Of a stretch of 22,357 nucleotides of DNA, positions 8,068-15,326 are shown in pieces (position 1 is the first letter of the stretch; each line of letters begins with the position of its first letter). Position numbers and translations under genes: made by a program. The stretch covers positions 16,510 to 38,866 of the forward strand of contig HF989481.1 of the NCBI GenBank assembly GCA_000432175.1. Reading direction: 5' to 3'. Below the pieces are notes generated by a model. That model saw nothing but the letters and a program-made list of their open reading frames with translations, ran no database searches and was not told where the DNA came from. The DNA comes from Eubacterium sp. CAG:786. GTDB lineage: Bacteria > Bacillota > Clostridia > Oscillospirales > Ruminococcaceae.

Positions 8068-9490
8068 TTAGTTGTTGACGAATGTTTCGAATGCCTTATA
8101 GGCAGCCCATACGTCAGCCTTTGCAGTCAGTTCAAAGGGAGCGTGCATGGAAAGCACGGGCACTCCGACGTCGATGGTGTTTACGTCGAGATTTGCGATA
8201 TATGCTGCGACGGTTCCGCCACCACCGTTATCGACCTTGCCGAGTTCACCGGTCTGCCAGATAACGCCGTTTTCGTCAAGCAGCTTTCTGATTTCGCCGA
8301 CGAATTCAGCAGAAGCGTCGGAAGTGCCGCTCTTTCCGCGGGAACCTGTGTATTTCGTCACGCATACGCCGCCGTTCAGCAGGGCGCTGTTGCGCTTTTC
8401 AAACACATCGGGGAATGTCGGGTCGAATGCCGCGTTAACATCAGCTGACAGGCAGCGCGAGTTCTGCAGGACTGTTCTGCCCTTTATGCCGAACGTTGCA
8501 GCGAGGTCGGCGATGAAGTACTTGAGGTAAGCGGAACGCAGACCGGTGTTGCCGTCGGAACCTGTTTCCTCCTTATCGGTGAGGATAGCAACTGCAGTCT
8601 TTGCAGGGTCCTTGAGTTCCAGAACTGCCATGAGTTCGGTGTAAGCGCAAACTCTGTCGTCCTGACCGTAGGCGCCGACAAGGCTTCTGTCGAAACCAAC
8701 GTCCTTAGCCTTGAACGCAGGCACTGCCTCGAGTTCTGCGGAAATAAAATCGCTCTCTACAACGCCGTATTTTTCGTTGAGTATCATCATGATGTTGAGC
8801 TTTACTAGTTCGCTCTCATCGTCGTCGCGGAAAGGGCGGCTGCCGATGATGATGTTGAGCTCCTCACCCTTGATGAGCTGGGGAGCGGGGCGCTTGTACT
8901 GTGCGTCTGCAAGGTGGGGGAGCAGGTCGGAAACGCAGAATACCGGGTCGTTTTCGTCCTCGCCGATGTTCACAGTCACCTTGGAGCCGTCAGCCTTTAC
9001 TATAACGCCGTGCAGTGAAAGCGGAACGGTCGGCCACTGGTACTTCTTGATCCCACCGTAGTAATGCGTCTTGAAGTAAGCTACCTCGTCCTTTTCGTAG
9101 AGCGGGTTCTGCTTCATGTCAAGGCGCGGGGAATCGATATGTGCAGCAACGAGGTTCACGCCGTTTTCGATAGGCTCCTTGCCGATAACGGAAAGGATAA
9201 CGGACTTCTCGCGGTTCAGCTTGAACGGACTTCTCGCAGTTCAGCTTGTAAACCTTGTCGCCGGGCTTGTAGTGCGCCTTTGCGCTGAACTCAACAAATC
9301 CGCGCGCCTTGGCCATCTTCACTATCTCAGCGGAAGCTTCGCGCTCGGTCTTTGCAACGTCCAGGAAGCGCTTGTAACCTTCGCAGAACTTGTCGCAGTC
9401 CCTGATAGCTGCGTCGTCCATGCGGAGTATCGCGTTCTTTTTCTTCATCAGTAGCTTTTCTTTCAGCTCTTTTGCAGTTGACTTTGCCAT
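8068..9490 (-). pseudogene. M18 family aminopeptidase, frameshifted by a 25-bp tandem duplication
   Basis: Two overlapping frames together make one M18 (aspartyl aminopeptidase-type) metallopeptidase. The first part starts at ATG 9490 (AAAGGA 10 nt upstream) and is normal to about residue 92 (KVYKLNCEKSV). The second resumes at about 9170 with NLVAAHIDSPRLDMK and runs to the stop at 8068. The break is an imperfect 25-bp tandem repeat (9199-9223 and 9224-9248, one difference). Deleting one copy restores EKSVILSVIGKEPIENGVNL and a 465-aa protein, the usual length. Metal-site motifs remain: AAHIDSPR, the 'YGQDDRVCAYTEL' segment, DKEETGSDGNTG and the C-terminal SMHAPFE. An intact enzyme would release N-terminal residues from peptides in the cytoplasm. 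As read, it makes a truncated 123-aa product. It is recent damage, a reversible switch or a sequencing error. Confidence 0.88.
9199..9248. repeat. 25-bp imperfect tandem duplication inside the aminopeptidase gene
   Basis: Two adjacent 25-bp copies, 9199-9223 and 9224-9248, differ at one base (CGCGGTTC against CGCAGTTC). Because 25 is not a multiple of three, the second copy shifts the reading frame. Confidence 0.97.
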
Positions 9491-9525
9491 AAAGTATCTT
9501 TCCTTTCATTCCGGGGGGACCCGGG

Positions 9526-10101
9526 TCATTCATAAAGTTTTTTGTATGTGTCCATCGCCCGTACTATTTTCCGGACGTAGTGAGCGGTATCAGATATCGG
9601 GATATCGTCGAGGTGTATCCCGTCAGTGGAATATTTGCTGTCGCTGAGCCATTCGTTGACCTGCCCCCTGCCGGCGTGGTAAGCAGCCATTGCCGCTTCA
9701 ACGTTGCCGAATTCATTGCAGAGGTACCCGAGCAGCCAGCAGCCGTAACGTATATTGGTTTCCGGGTCGTACATGTCGAGATAGCGGGTGTTTTCGTCTC
9801 CCAGCCTGAATTTCACCCAGTCGAATGTGTCCTCCATGATCTGCATGAGTCCGCGGGCGCCAACGTTTGAAACAGCAGACGGGTCAAAGCCGCTTTCAGT
9901 CTTGATAACTGAGTAAACGAGGTATTTGTCCAGCCCGTTTTCTTTTGAGTACTTGTCCACAAGCTGTTCGTATTTTATCGGGTGTGTGTATCTCTGCCAG
10001 CGGTCGTATCCTAGGTACCCGCAAACGGCGATCAGAGCCGCGAGGATAACGCAGATTATCACCACCGGGAGGGCGCGTCGTCTTTTTCGGTATTTTGTCA
10101 T
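9526..10101 (-). CDS. Membrane-anchored lytic transglycosylase (SLT domain)
   Basis: The 191-aa protein starts at the ATG at 10101, which overlaps the coaE stop by one base (TGATG), with AAAGG 6-7 nt upstream. A longer frame upstream exists but lies inside coaE and is not real. A basic N-terminus (MTKYRKRRR) and one membrane helix (about 10-32) anchor the enzyme outside the cell. The catalytic domain (about 43-190) has the SLT motifs: E69 in IKTESGFDPSAVS, then GARGLMQIM, YDPETNIRYGCWLL and MAAYHAGRGQV. By family it cuts the MurNAc-GlcNAc bond of peptidoglycan, leaving 1,6-anhydro ends. It may help wall remodelling or sporulation; the nearby yunB is only suggestive. It is translationally coupled to coaE. 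Confidence 0.92.
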   Translation of the reverse strand: MTKYRKRRRALPVVIICVILAALIAVCGYLGYDRWQRYTHPIKYEQLVDKYSKENGLDKYLVYSVIKTESGFDPSAVSNVGARGLMQIMEDTFDWVKFRLGDENTRYLDMYDPETNIRYGCWLLGYLCNEFGNVEAAMAAYHAGRGQVNEWLSDSKYSTDGIHLDDIPISDTAHYVRKIVRAMDTYKKLYE

Positions 10102-10694
10102 CAGTTGCCTTTCAGTTTCTTCACTGCCATTTCTGCCGCTTCGCGGAGTTCCCCGGGAGTGCCGTTGTTCTCTATGCAGATGGTGGAGCGACTGCGGTAA
10201 AATCCCGCGTCGTGCTGGCTCGCGAGCCTTGCGCGGGCAAGTTCCTCGGGGATATCGTCGCGGAGCATTATACGCTTTACGCAGTTTTCGCTGTCCGCAG
10301 TCACGCTTACTATGCGGTCGCACAAGAGTTCCAGCCGCGCTTCGAACAGGGTAGGGGCGTCAAGCAGGATAAAGCCGTCCGCGCGCTTTATCTTTTCCGA
10401 GATATTATATGTAATGTATGGGTAGATTATTTGGTTGAACAGCGCGCGTTTCTCCTCGTCGTGGAATATCAGTTCCGATGTCTTTCTGCGGTCGAGATTT
10501 CCGTCTGGAAGAATAAGCGAAGCCTCCAGCCGGTCGCGGAGTTCATCAAGCGCGGGTCTGCCGGGCTGTACTACCTCGCGGGCGCAGAGGTCGCAGTCGA
10601 TAACGTGAAAGCCGTTTTCTGCGAAAACCCTGCATACTGTGGATTTCCCCGCGCCTGACATTCCGGTCAGACCGATAATTTTTCTGTTATTCAT
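10101..10694 (-). CDS. coaE: Dephospho-CoA kinase
   Basis: This 197-aa protein has the usual family length. The P-loop is GMSGAGKST (11-19), followed by the dephospho-CoA site region IDCDLCAREVVQPGRPALDEL and the lid/CoA region (FNQIIYPYI, ILLDAPTLFEA, DIPEELARARLASQ). It phosphorylates the 3'-OH of the ribose of dephospho-CoA, the last step of coenzyme A synthesis. Its ATG overlaps the end of tsaC by 8 nt, and no strong ribosome site is seen, so translation is probably coupled. Its stop overlaps the start of the lytic transglycosylase. Confidence 0.96.
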   Translation of the reverse strand: MNNRKIIGLTGMSGAGKSTVCRVFAENGFHVIDCDLCAREVVQPGRPALDELRDRLEASLILPDGNLDRRKTSELIFHDEEKRALFNQIIYPYITYNISEKIKRADGFILLDAPTLFEARLELLCDRIVSVTADSENCVKRIMLRDDIPEELARARLASQHDAGFYRSRSTICIENNGTPGELREAAEMAVKKLKGN

Positions 10695-11694
10695 CTGGTT
10701 CGATTACCCTGAATGCCGCTGCGCGAAGCAGGCGATTGTAAACCGCAAGCCCTATACCGTCCTTTGACGGCATTTCAACATAGACGGTACGCGCTCCCTC
10801 GTCGTCGGCTTCCCTGAGCAGCGCAAAAAGCCTGTGCGCCTGTTCGCTTTCGTCTTTGCCGAAGCAGCGGAACATTCCGTGCTCGTGAGTATCGGCTGAA
10901 AGCGCCAGCGTTTTCTCGCCTGCATGGCTTACGCACCAGTCCGCGAAAGCCTTGCCGTGCGCGTTGATTATGTACACGTCCGCTTTCGGGGAATAATGCT
11001 TGTATTTCATACCCGGAGACATTACCTTTGCGCCCTTTGGCGGCTCGGAAGTAACTGCCGGGTCTATGTCTACGGCGCAGAGTTCAGAGAGCATTTCCGC
11101 GGTCACTCCGCCGGGTCTGAGAATTCTCACACGGTCGGCGGCAGGGAAGCACAGCACGGTGCTTTCCACACCGCAGCTGCATTCGCCGCCGTCTATTATC
11201 AGCGGTATCCTGCCGTTCATGTCGTTGAAAACATGCTGCGCGGTGGTGGGACTGGGGCTTCCCGAAAGGTTAGCGGAGGGCGCCGCCAGCGGAAAGCCGC
11301 ATGCGTCTATTATCGCTCTGGCGGCAGGGCTGAGCGGCATTCTCACTGCGACGGTATCAAGCCCACCGCTGGTCGCGGAGGGTATCATATCCGACTTTGG
11401 GAAAATCATCGTGAGAGGTCCAGGCCAGTATTTTTCAGCGATCTTCAGTGCAAGTCCGGGTATCTCCCTTACAAGCGGAGCAAGCTGCTCAATGCCGCTG
11501 ATGTGGACTATCAGCGGATTGTCCTGGGGACGCCCCTTGGCCTCGAAAATACGGTGTACAGCGGTTTCGTTACGCGCGTCTGCCGCAAGCCCGTAGACGG
11601 TTTCAGTCGGAATTCCGACGATGCCGCCGGAAGCCATTATTTCAGCTGCTTTCCTTGCGGACTGCCCGGAAAACGGCAACAGTTCTGTGGTCAA
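10687..11694 (-). CDS. L-threonylcarbamoyladenylate synthase (TsaC/Sua5 type)
   Basis: The protein is 335 aa from a TTG start at 11694, chosen because AAAGGA lies 9 nt upstream. A GTG at 11712, overlapping the prfA stop as GTGA, is the alternative and would add six residues, but its ribosome site is too close. The YrdC domain (about residues 10-200) carries IVGIPTETVYGLAADA, KGRPQDNPLIVH, WPGPLTMIFPK and PLAAPSANLSG. The C-terminal Sua5 domain (about 215-335) follows the SPGMKYKHYSP linker, making this the long form. It joins threonine, bicarbonate and ATP to threonylcarbamoyl-AMP, used for t6A at position 37 of ANN-decoding tRNAs. It sits between prfA and coaE in the same run. Confidence 0.95.
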   Translation of the reverse strand: MTTELLPFSGQSARKAAEIMASGGIVGIPTETVYGLAADARNETAVHRIFEAKGRPQDNPLIVHISGIEQLAPLVREIPGLALKIAEKYWPGPLTMIFPKSDMIPSATSGGLDTVAVRMPLSPAARAIIDACGFPLAAPSANLSGSPSPTTAQHVFNDMNGRIPLIIDGGECSCGVESTVLCFPAADRVRILRPGGVTAEMLSELCAVDIDPAVTSEPPKGAKVMSPGMKYKHYSPKADVYIINAHGKAFADWCVSHAGEKTLALSADTHEHGMFRCFGKDESEQAHRLFALLREADDEGARTVYVEMPSKDGIGLAVYNRLLRAAAFRVIEPDE

Positions 11695-11708
11695 GATATC
11701 ATTTCCTT

Positions 11709-12782
11709 TCACTGCTCCTGCTTCAGGAGCTTCGCGGTCTGGTCGGCAAGGCGCAGCGCCTCGAAAACTTCGTCGCAGCCGCCGTTCATCATTTCGTCAA
11801 GCTTGTAGAGCGTCAGCCCTATGCGGTGGTCAGTCACCCTGGACTGCGGGAAGTTATAGGTGCGAATGCGCTCCGAGCGGTCGCCGGTGCCGACCTGGAT
11901 CCTGCGCTCCTCGGCGATCGCGCTGTCGCGCGCTTCAAGCTTGGCTTCGTAAAGGCGGCTGTAAAGCTTTTTCATCGCCTTTTCCTTGTTCTTGAACTGG
12001 GAGCGTTCCTCCTGGCATTCAACGACAGTTCCCGTGGGCTTGTGTATAATTCTTATCGCGGACTCGGTCTTGTTGATGTGCTGACCTCCCGCGCCGCTTG
12101 AGCGGAACGTTTCAATGACGAGGTCCGAGGGGTTGATGTCAACATCGACTTCTTCGGCTTCCGGCAATACTGCGACAGTCACCGTGGAAGTCTGTATCCG
12201 TCCCTGGGACTCCGTTTCCGGAACTCTCTGTACGCGGTGCACTCCGCTTTCGTATTTCAATTTTGCGAAAACTCCCTCGCCCTCGACCAGAAAGCTGACC
12301 TCGCGATAACCACCCAGTTCAGTGGGATTGGAGCTTATCTGCTCGACTTTCCAGCCCTGACGTGCAGCGTACATGGAGTACATTCTAAGCAGGGAATTGG
12401 CGAAAAGAGCGGCTTCTTCGCCACCGGCGCCGGCTCTTATTTCGATGATGCAGCTGCGGTCGTCGTCCGGGTCCTTGGGCAGGAGCAGTATCTTCAGTTC
12501 CTCATTCAGCTGTTCCATGAGCGCCTTGTTATCGTCGTATTCGCTCTGGGCAAGCTCGCGCAGTTCGGCGTCGGAGCCGGCCTCTTCAAGCGCGGAAACG
12601 GCATCGTCGAAGCTTCTCTTTGCCTTTTTGTATTTCTGCCAGACTTCCATCAGCGGCGTCAGGCTCTTGTGTTCTCTCATCAGGTCGCGGTAAAGCTTGT
12701 TGTCAGCGATAACCGCGGGGTCGGAAAGCTTCACGCCAATTTCGTCGTAGCGCGCTTCCGCGATCATAAGTTTGTCGTTCAT
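11709..12782 (-). CDS. prfA: Peptide chain release factor 1
   Basis: This 357-aa protein has GGAGG 7 nt before the ATG. It recognises UAA and UAG in the ribosomal A site and releases the peptide. The GGQ catalytic motif is at 232-234 ([17 protein letters not shown]). The codon-reading PxT loop is P188-E189-T190 ([10 protein letters not shown]), which marks RF1 rather than RF2. The N-terminal helical domain (1-105) and the [12 protein letters not shown] segment are intact. In many Firmicutes prfA is followed by prmC, its glutamine methyltransferase. Here tsaC follows directly, so prmC must lie elsewhere. The gene is 42 nt after the DUF951 gene. Confidence 0.97.
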   Translation of the reverse strand: MNDKLMIAEARYDEIGVKLSDPAVIADNKLYRDLMREHKSLTPLMEVWQKYKKAKRSFDDAVSALEEAGSDAELRELAQSEYDDNKALMEQLNEELKILLLPKDPDDDRSCIIEIRAGAGGEEAALFANSLLRMYSMYAARQGWKVEQISSNPTELGGYREVSFLVEGEGVFAKLKYESGVHRVQRVPETESQGRIQTSTVTVAVLPEAEEVDVDINPSDLVIETFRSSGAGGQHINKTESAIRIIHKPTGTVVECQEERSQFKNKEKAMKKLYSRLYEAKLEARDSAIAEERRIQVGTGDRSERIRTYNFPQSRVTDHRIGLTLYKLDEMMNGGCDEVFEALRLADQTAKLLKQEQ

Positions 12783-12824
12783 AATTTATCCTCCGTGCAG
12801 AATCAATGGTTTCACGCACAGAAG

Positions 12825-13025
12825 CTACAGTTCGGAATTCTGGTTTTCGCGGATGACGGTTTTTATCTTTTTCTCGCACTTGGAACGCGGTATCATGAAA
12901 ACATGTCCGCAGCCCTTGCAGCACAGCCTGAAATCCGCACCGCAGCGTTGTACGAGCATTTTGTCGCTCCCGCAGCCGGGGTGTTCCTTTTTCATCACGA
13001 GAATGTCTCCGACTTTGATATCCAT
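12825..13025 (-). CDS. DUF951 / YyzM-like small zinc-binding protein
   Basis: The protein is 66 aa from the ATG at 13025, chosen because AAAGGAG lies upstream and the family begins MDIKVGD. A longer frame from TTG 13052 would overlap the ribosome site. The sequence MDIKVGDILVMKKEHPGCG, then RCGADFRLCCKGCGHVFMIPR with Cys pairs, is the DUF951 pattern. The role is unknown; the Cys pairs suggest zinc binding, and a nucleic-acid role is only inference. It is the first gene after the promoter of the long minus-strand run. Confidence 0.85.
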   Translation of the reverse strand: MDIKVGDILVMKKEHPGCGSDKMLVQRCGADFRLCCKGCGHVFMIPRSKCEKKIKTVIRENQNSEL

Positions 13026-13062
13026 ATGTTTCCACGCTCCTTTCATGTCCAAACATAGTTAT

Positions 13063-13097
13063 TATATCACCTTTCTTCTTTTTTTGCAATATCCCGC
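13063..13097 (-). promoter_or_regulatory. SigA-type promoter of the DUF951-prfA-ligA run
   Basis: On the minus strand TTGCAA, 17 bp, then an extended -10 TGATATAAT, about 35 bp before the DUF951 ATG. No strong terminator is seen between it and ligA, so it could read up to 8 kb. Internal promoters are not excluded. Confidence 0.7.
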
Positions 13098-13171
13098 AGA
13101 GATTTTTCGGTCTGAATGTGCAATGCCCTGCAGTCTGTTGTGAAATCAGCCAAAAAATTGACAAAAACACC

Positions 13172-13200
13172 TTGACAATTTACAAATTTTGCGATAAAAT
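13172..13200 (+). promoter_or_regulatory. SigA-type promoter of the SPFH gene
   Basis: TTGACA (13172-13177), 17 bp, TAAAAT (13195-13200), with the gene start at 13247. A second TTGACA at 13158-13163 has no matching -10. Confidence 0.8.
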
Positions 13201-13246
13201 AGATATACACCTATCAGTCATATCACACGCATGAAAGGAGATCATC

Positions 13247-14578
13247 ATGGGTCTTATCAAGGCAGCTCTCAATGCAGTTGGCGGCAATCTTGCCGACCAG
13301 TACAAGGAGTACATATATTGCGATTCTCTCCCGAATGAGATACTTGCGGCAAAGGGTCACAAGCGCGTTGGCGCAAGGGGAACGAACAAGGGCGACGACA
13401 ATGTTATCACCGATGGCTCTGCTATAGCGGTAAACGAGGGTCAGTGCGCGCTTGTCGTTGTTGACGGCAAGGTGTCCGAAGTCGCTGCGGAAGCGGGCGT
13501 GTTTGAGTTCAAGTCCGCGCTTTCTCCGTCTGTGTTCTCCGGCAGCCTGGGCGACGGTATCATGAATTCTCTCAAGGATATCGGTACACGTATTTCCTAT
13601 GGCGGTCAGGCAGCCCACGACCAGCGTGTTTACTATATCAATATGAAAGAGATAATGGGCAACCGTTACGGTACGGTTACTCCTATCCCGTTCCGCGTCG
13701 TTGATAACAATATCGGACTGGACGTTGATGTTACCCTCCGCTGCAACGGCGAGTATTCCTACCGTATAACCAACCCTGTCCTGTTCTATACTAACGTATG
13801 CGGAAACTTCAGTGAAACCTTCAACCGCTCCAATCTCGACAGTCAGTTAAAGGCTGAGATAGTTACTGCGCTCCAGCCGGCTCTGGGTAAGATCTCCGAG
13901 CAGGGAGTGCGTCCCAGCATGCTTCCCGGAAAGGCTATGGAGATTTCCGACGCGCTCAACGAGGTTCTTTCCAAGAAGTGGGGAGAGGCACGAGGAATTG
14001 TTGTTTCCAACTTTGCTATGAACCCTCCGAGCCTGCCGCCTGAGCAGCAGGAGATGATAACCAACCTGCAGCGTACCGCCGTTATGCGCAATCCAAACAT
14101 GGCAGCTGCTACACTGGTAGACGCACAGGCTTCCGCAATGAAGACTGCAGCAGGAAATCAGGGCGGCGCGATGATGGGATTTATGGGCATGAACATGGCT
14201 CAGCAGCAGGGTGGAATGAACGCGCAGACCCTGTTCCAGATGGGAGCACAGCAGCAGGCGCAGGCTCCTCAGCCGGCACAGCAGGCAGCACCCCAGGCAG
14301 CGCCTCAGGGAAGCTGGACATGCGAGTGCGGCACAAGCAACACAGGCAAGTTCTGCGCTAACTGTGGCAAGCCCAAGCCCGCACAGGCAGACGGCTGGAC
14401 ATGCTCCTGCGGAACAGTGAACAAGGGCAAGTTCTGTCAGAACTGCGGCAAGCCCAGACCTGCCGGAGCTCCGATTTATCGCTGCGACAAGTGCGGCTGG
14501 CAGCCCGAAGATCCTGCGCACCCTCCGAAGTTCTGCCCGGAGTGCGGCGATCCGTTCGACGCCAACGACCTGGTGTAA
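13247..14578 (+). CDS. SPFH-domain protein with C-terminal zinc ribbons (YdjI-like)
   Basis: The protein is 443 aa, with AAAGGAG 7 nt before the ATG. Residues 1 to about 290 form an SPFH-like domain of the YdjI type ('virion core protein' in older annotation): AINEGQ-like AVNEGQCALVVVDGKV, AGVFEFKS, YYINMKEIMGNRYGTV and PIPFRVVDNNIGLDVDVTLRC. A Met/Gln/Ala/Pro-rich linker spans about 300-356. Three zinc ribbons follow: two near-identical (WTCECGTSNTGKFCANCGKP and WTCSCGTVNKGKFCQNCGKP) and a third (YRCDKCGW...FCPECGDPF). There is no clear membrane helix. In Bacillus subtilis YdjI helps bring PspA to the membrane in envelope stress; no pspA is seen here. It has its own promoter and a terminator, so it is a single-gene unit. 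Confidence 0.88.
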   Translation: MGLIKAALNAVGGNLADQYKEYIYCDSLPNEILAAKGHKRVGARGTNKGDDNVITDGSAIAVNEGQCALVVVDGKVSEVAAEAGVFEFKSALSPSVFSGSLGDGIMNSLKDIGTRISYGGQAAHDQRVYYINMKEIMGNRYGTVTPIPFRVVDNNIGLDVDVTLRCNGEYSYRITNPVLFYTNVCGNFSETFNRSNLDSQLKAEIVTALQPALGKISEQGVRPSMLPGKAMEISDALNEVLSKKWGEARGIVVSNFAMNPPSLPPEQQEMITNLQRTAVMRNPNMAAATLVDAQASAMKTAAGNQGGAMMGFMGMNMAQQQGGMNAQTLFQMGAQQQAQAPQPAQQAAPQAAPQGSWTCECGTSNTGKFCANCGKPKPAQADGWTCSCGTVNKGKFCQNCGKPRPAGAPIYRCDKCGWQPEDPAHPPKFCPECGDPFDANDLV

Positions 14579-14608
14579 TTACCAGATAGTCACAAAATCA
14601 CAGATACT

Positions 14609-14638
14609 ACCACTCGCAGTACTGCTGCGGGTGGTCTT
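14609..14638 (+). terminator. Probable terminator of the SPFH gene
   Basis: ACCAC-T-CGCAG (14609-14619) pairs with CTGCG-G-GTGGT (14625-14635) around a 5-nt loop. The following T-run is short (CTTT), so termination may be partial, with read-through into pth. Confidence 0.65.
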
Positions 14639-14686
14639 TGTGCGTTATAAAGCACAGGAATATTTACCCGAAAGGCGCATATAACA

Positions 14687-15316
14687 ATGTCAGTTCTCGA
14701 TATTTTCAAAAAGCTGGAATCCCAGCGCGAGCCGGAACCCCAGGGACCGGTGGAGTTCATCATCTGCGGACTTGGAAACCCCGGCACGCAGTACGACGGG
14801 ACAAGGCACAACATCGGCTTTATGACTGTGGACACCCTCTGCGAGAAATACAAGCTTGACTGCAAAAAGCTGAAGTTCAAGTCCCTGACCTGCGACGCGA
14901 TGATCTCCGGAAAACGCTGCCTTATCATGAAGCCCACGACTTACATGAACAACAGCGGTGAGGCAGTCACTGAAGCGATGGCGTTCTATAAAGTCCCACC
15001 GGAAAAAACCCTGATAATTTTCGATGATATTTCCCTTGAACCCGGCAAGCTGCGTATCCGCAGAAAGGGGAGCGACGGTGGGCACAACGGTATCAAGAGC
15101 ATAATCTACCTTTCTGGCTCAGATCAGTTCCCGCGGATAAAGATGGGAGTCGGCGCAAAGCCGCACCCCGACTATTCCCTTGCGGACTGGGTGCTGGGAC
15201 ATTTCAAGAAGGATCAGGCTGAAATCTTGGAAGCCGGAATGGACAACGCAGTAACCTGTGTGGAGCTTATCGTTGACGGAAAGATCAACGAGGCAATGAA
15301 CAAATTCAACTCCTGA
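14687..15316 (+). CDS. pth: Peptidyl-tRNA hydrolase
   Basis: This 209-aa enzyme frees tRNA from stalled peptidyl-tRNA. The catalytic domain begins near residue 23 (FIICGLGNPGTQYDGTRHNIGF). Key residues by comparison with E. coli Pth: N31, H41 (catalytic), the MNNSG asparagine at about 88, D113 (FDDISLEPG) and N134 (GGHNGIKS). The first 20 residues (MSVLDIFKKLESQREPEPQG) are an extra N-terminal extension, amphipathic then Pro/Glu-rich. Other start codons are not better placed; the ribosome site (AAAGG, 10 nt off) is moderate. mfd follows after 10 nt, giving a pth-mfd pair, the usual Firmicutes order. Confidence 0.95.
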   Translation: MSVLDIFKKLESQREPEPQGPVEFIICGLGNPGTQYDGTRHNIGFMTVDTLCEKYKLDCKKLKFKSLTCDAMISGKRCLIMKPTTYMNNSGEAVTEAMAFYKVPPEKTLIIFDDISLEPGKLRIRRKGSDGGHNGIKSIIYLSGSDQFPRIKMGVGAKPHPDYSLADWVLGHFKKDQAEILEAGMDNAVTCVELIVDGKINEAMNKFNS

Positions 15317-15326
15317 GGAAACAACG

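Noticed and set aside
8068..9159. A 363-aa aminopeptidase with its own start at 9159
   Set aside because: It would lack the first 100 conserved residues of M18; these are found just upstream in the other frame, so it is the 3' part of a broken gene.
10102..10323. N-terminal extension of the lytic transglycosylase frame
   Set aside because: It lies inside coaE in another frame, has no membrane or family similarity, and a coupled ATG with AAAGG at 10101 precedes a normal anchor helix.
10924..11808. A 294-codon plus-strand frame opposite tsaC
   Set aside because: It is antisense to a clear tsaC/sua5, has no ribosome site or domain, and is Arg/His-rich as shadow frames are in this GC-rich coding DNA.
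12237..13058. A 273-codon plus-strand frame opposite prfA and DUF951
   Set aside because: Antisense to two recognised genes, crossing their promoter side, without family features.
14317..14560. CRISPR-like or satellite repeats in the SPFH gene tail
   Set aside because: The repeats are in-frame zinc-ribbon codons and are explained by the protein.
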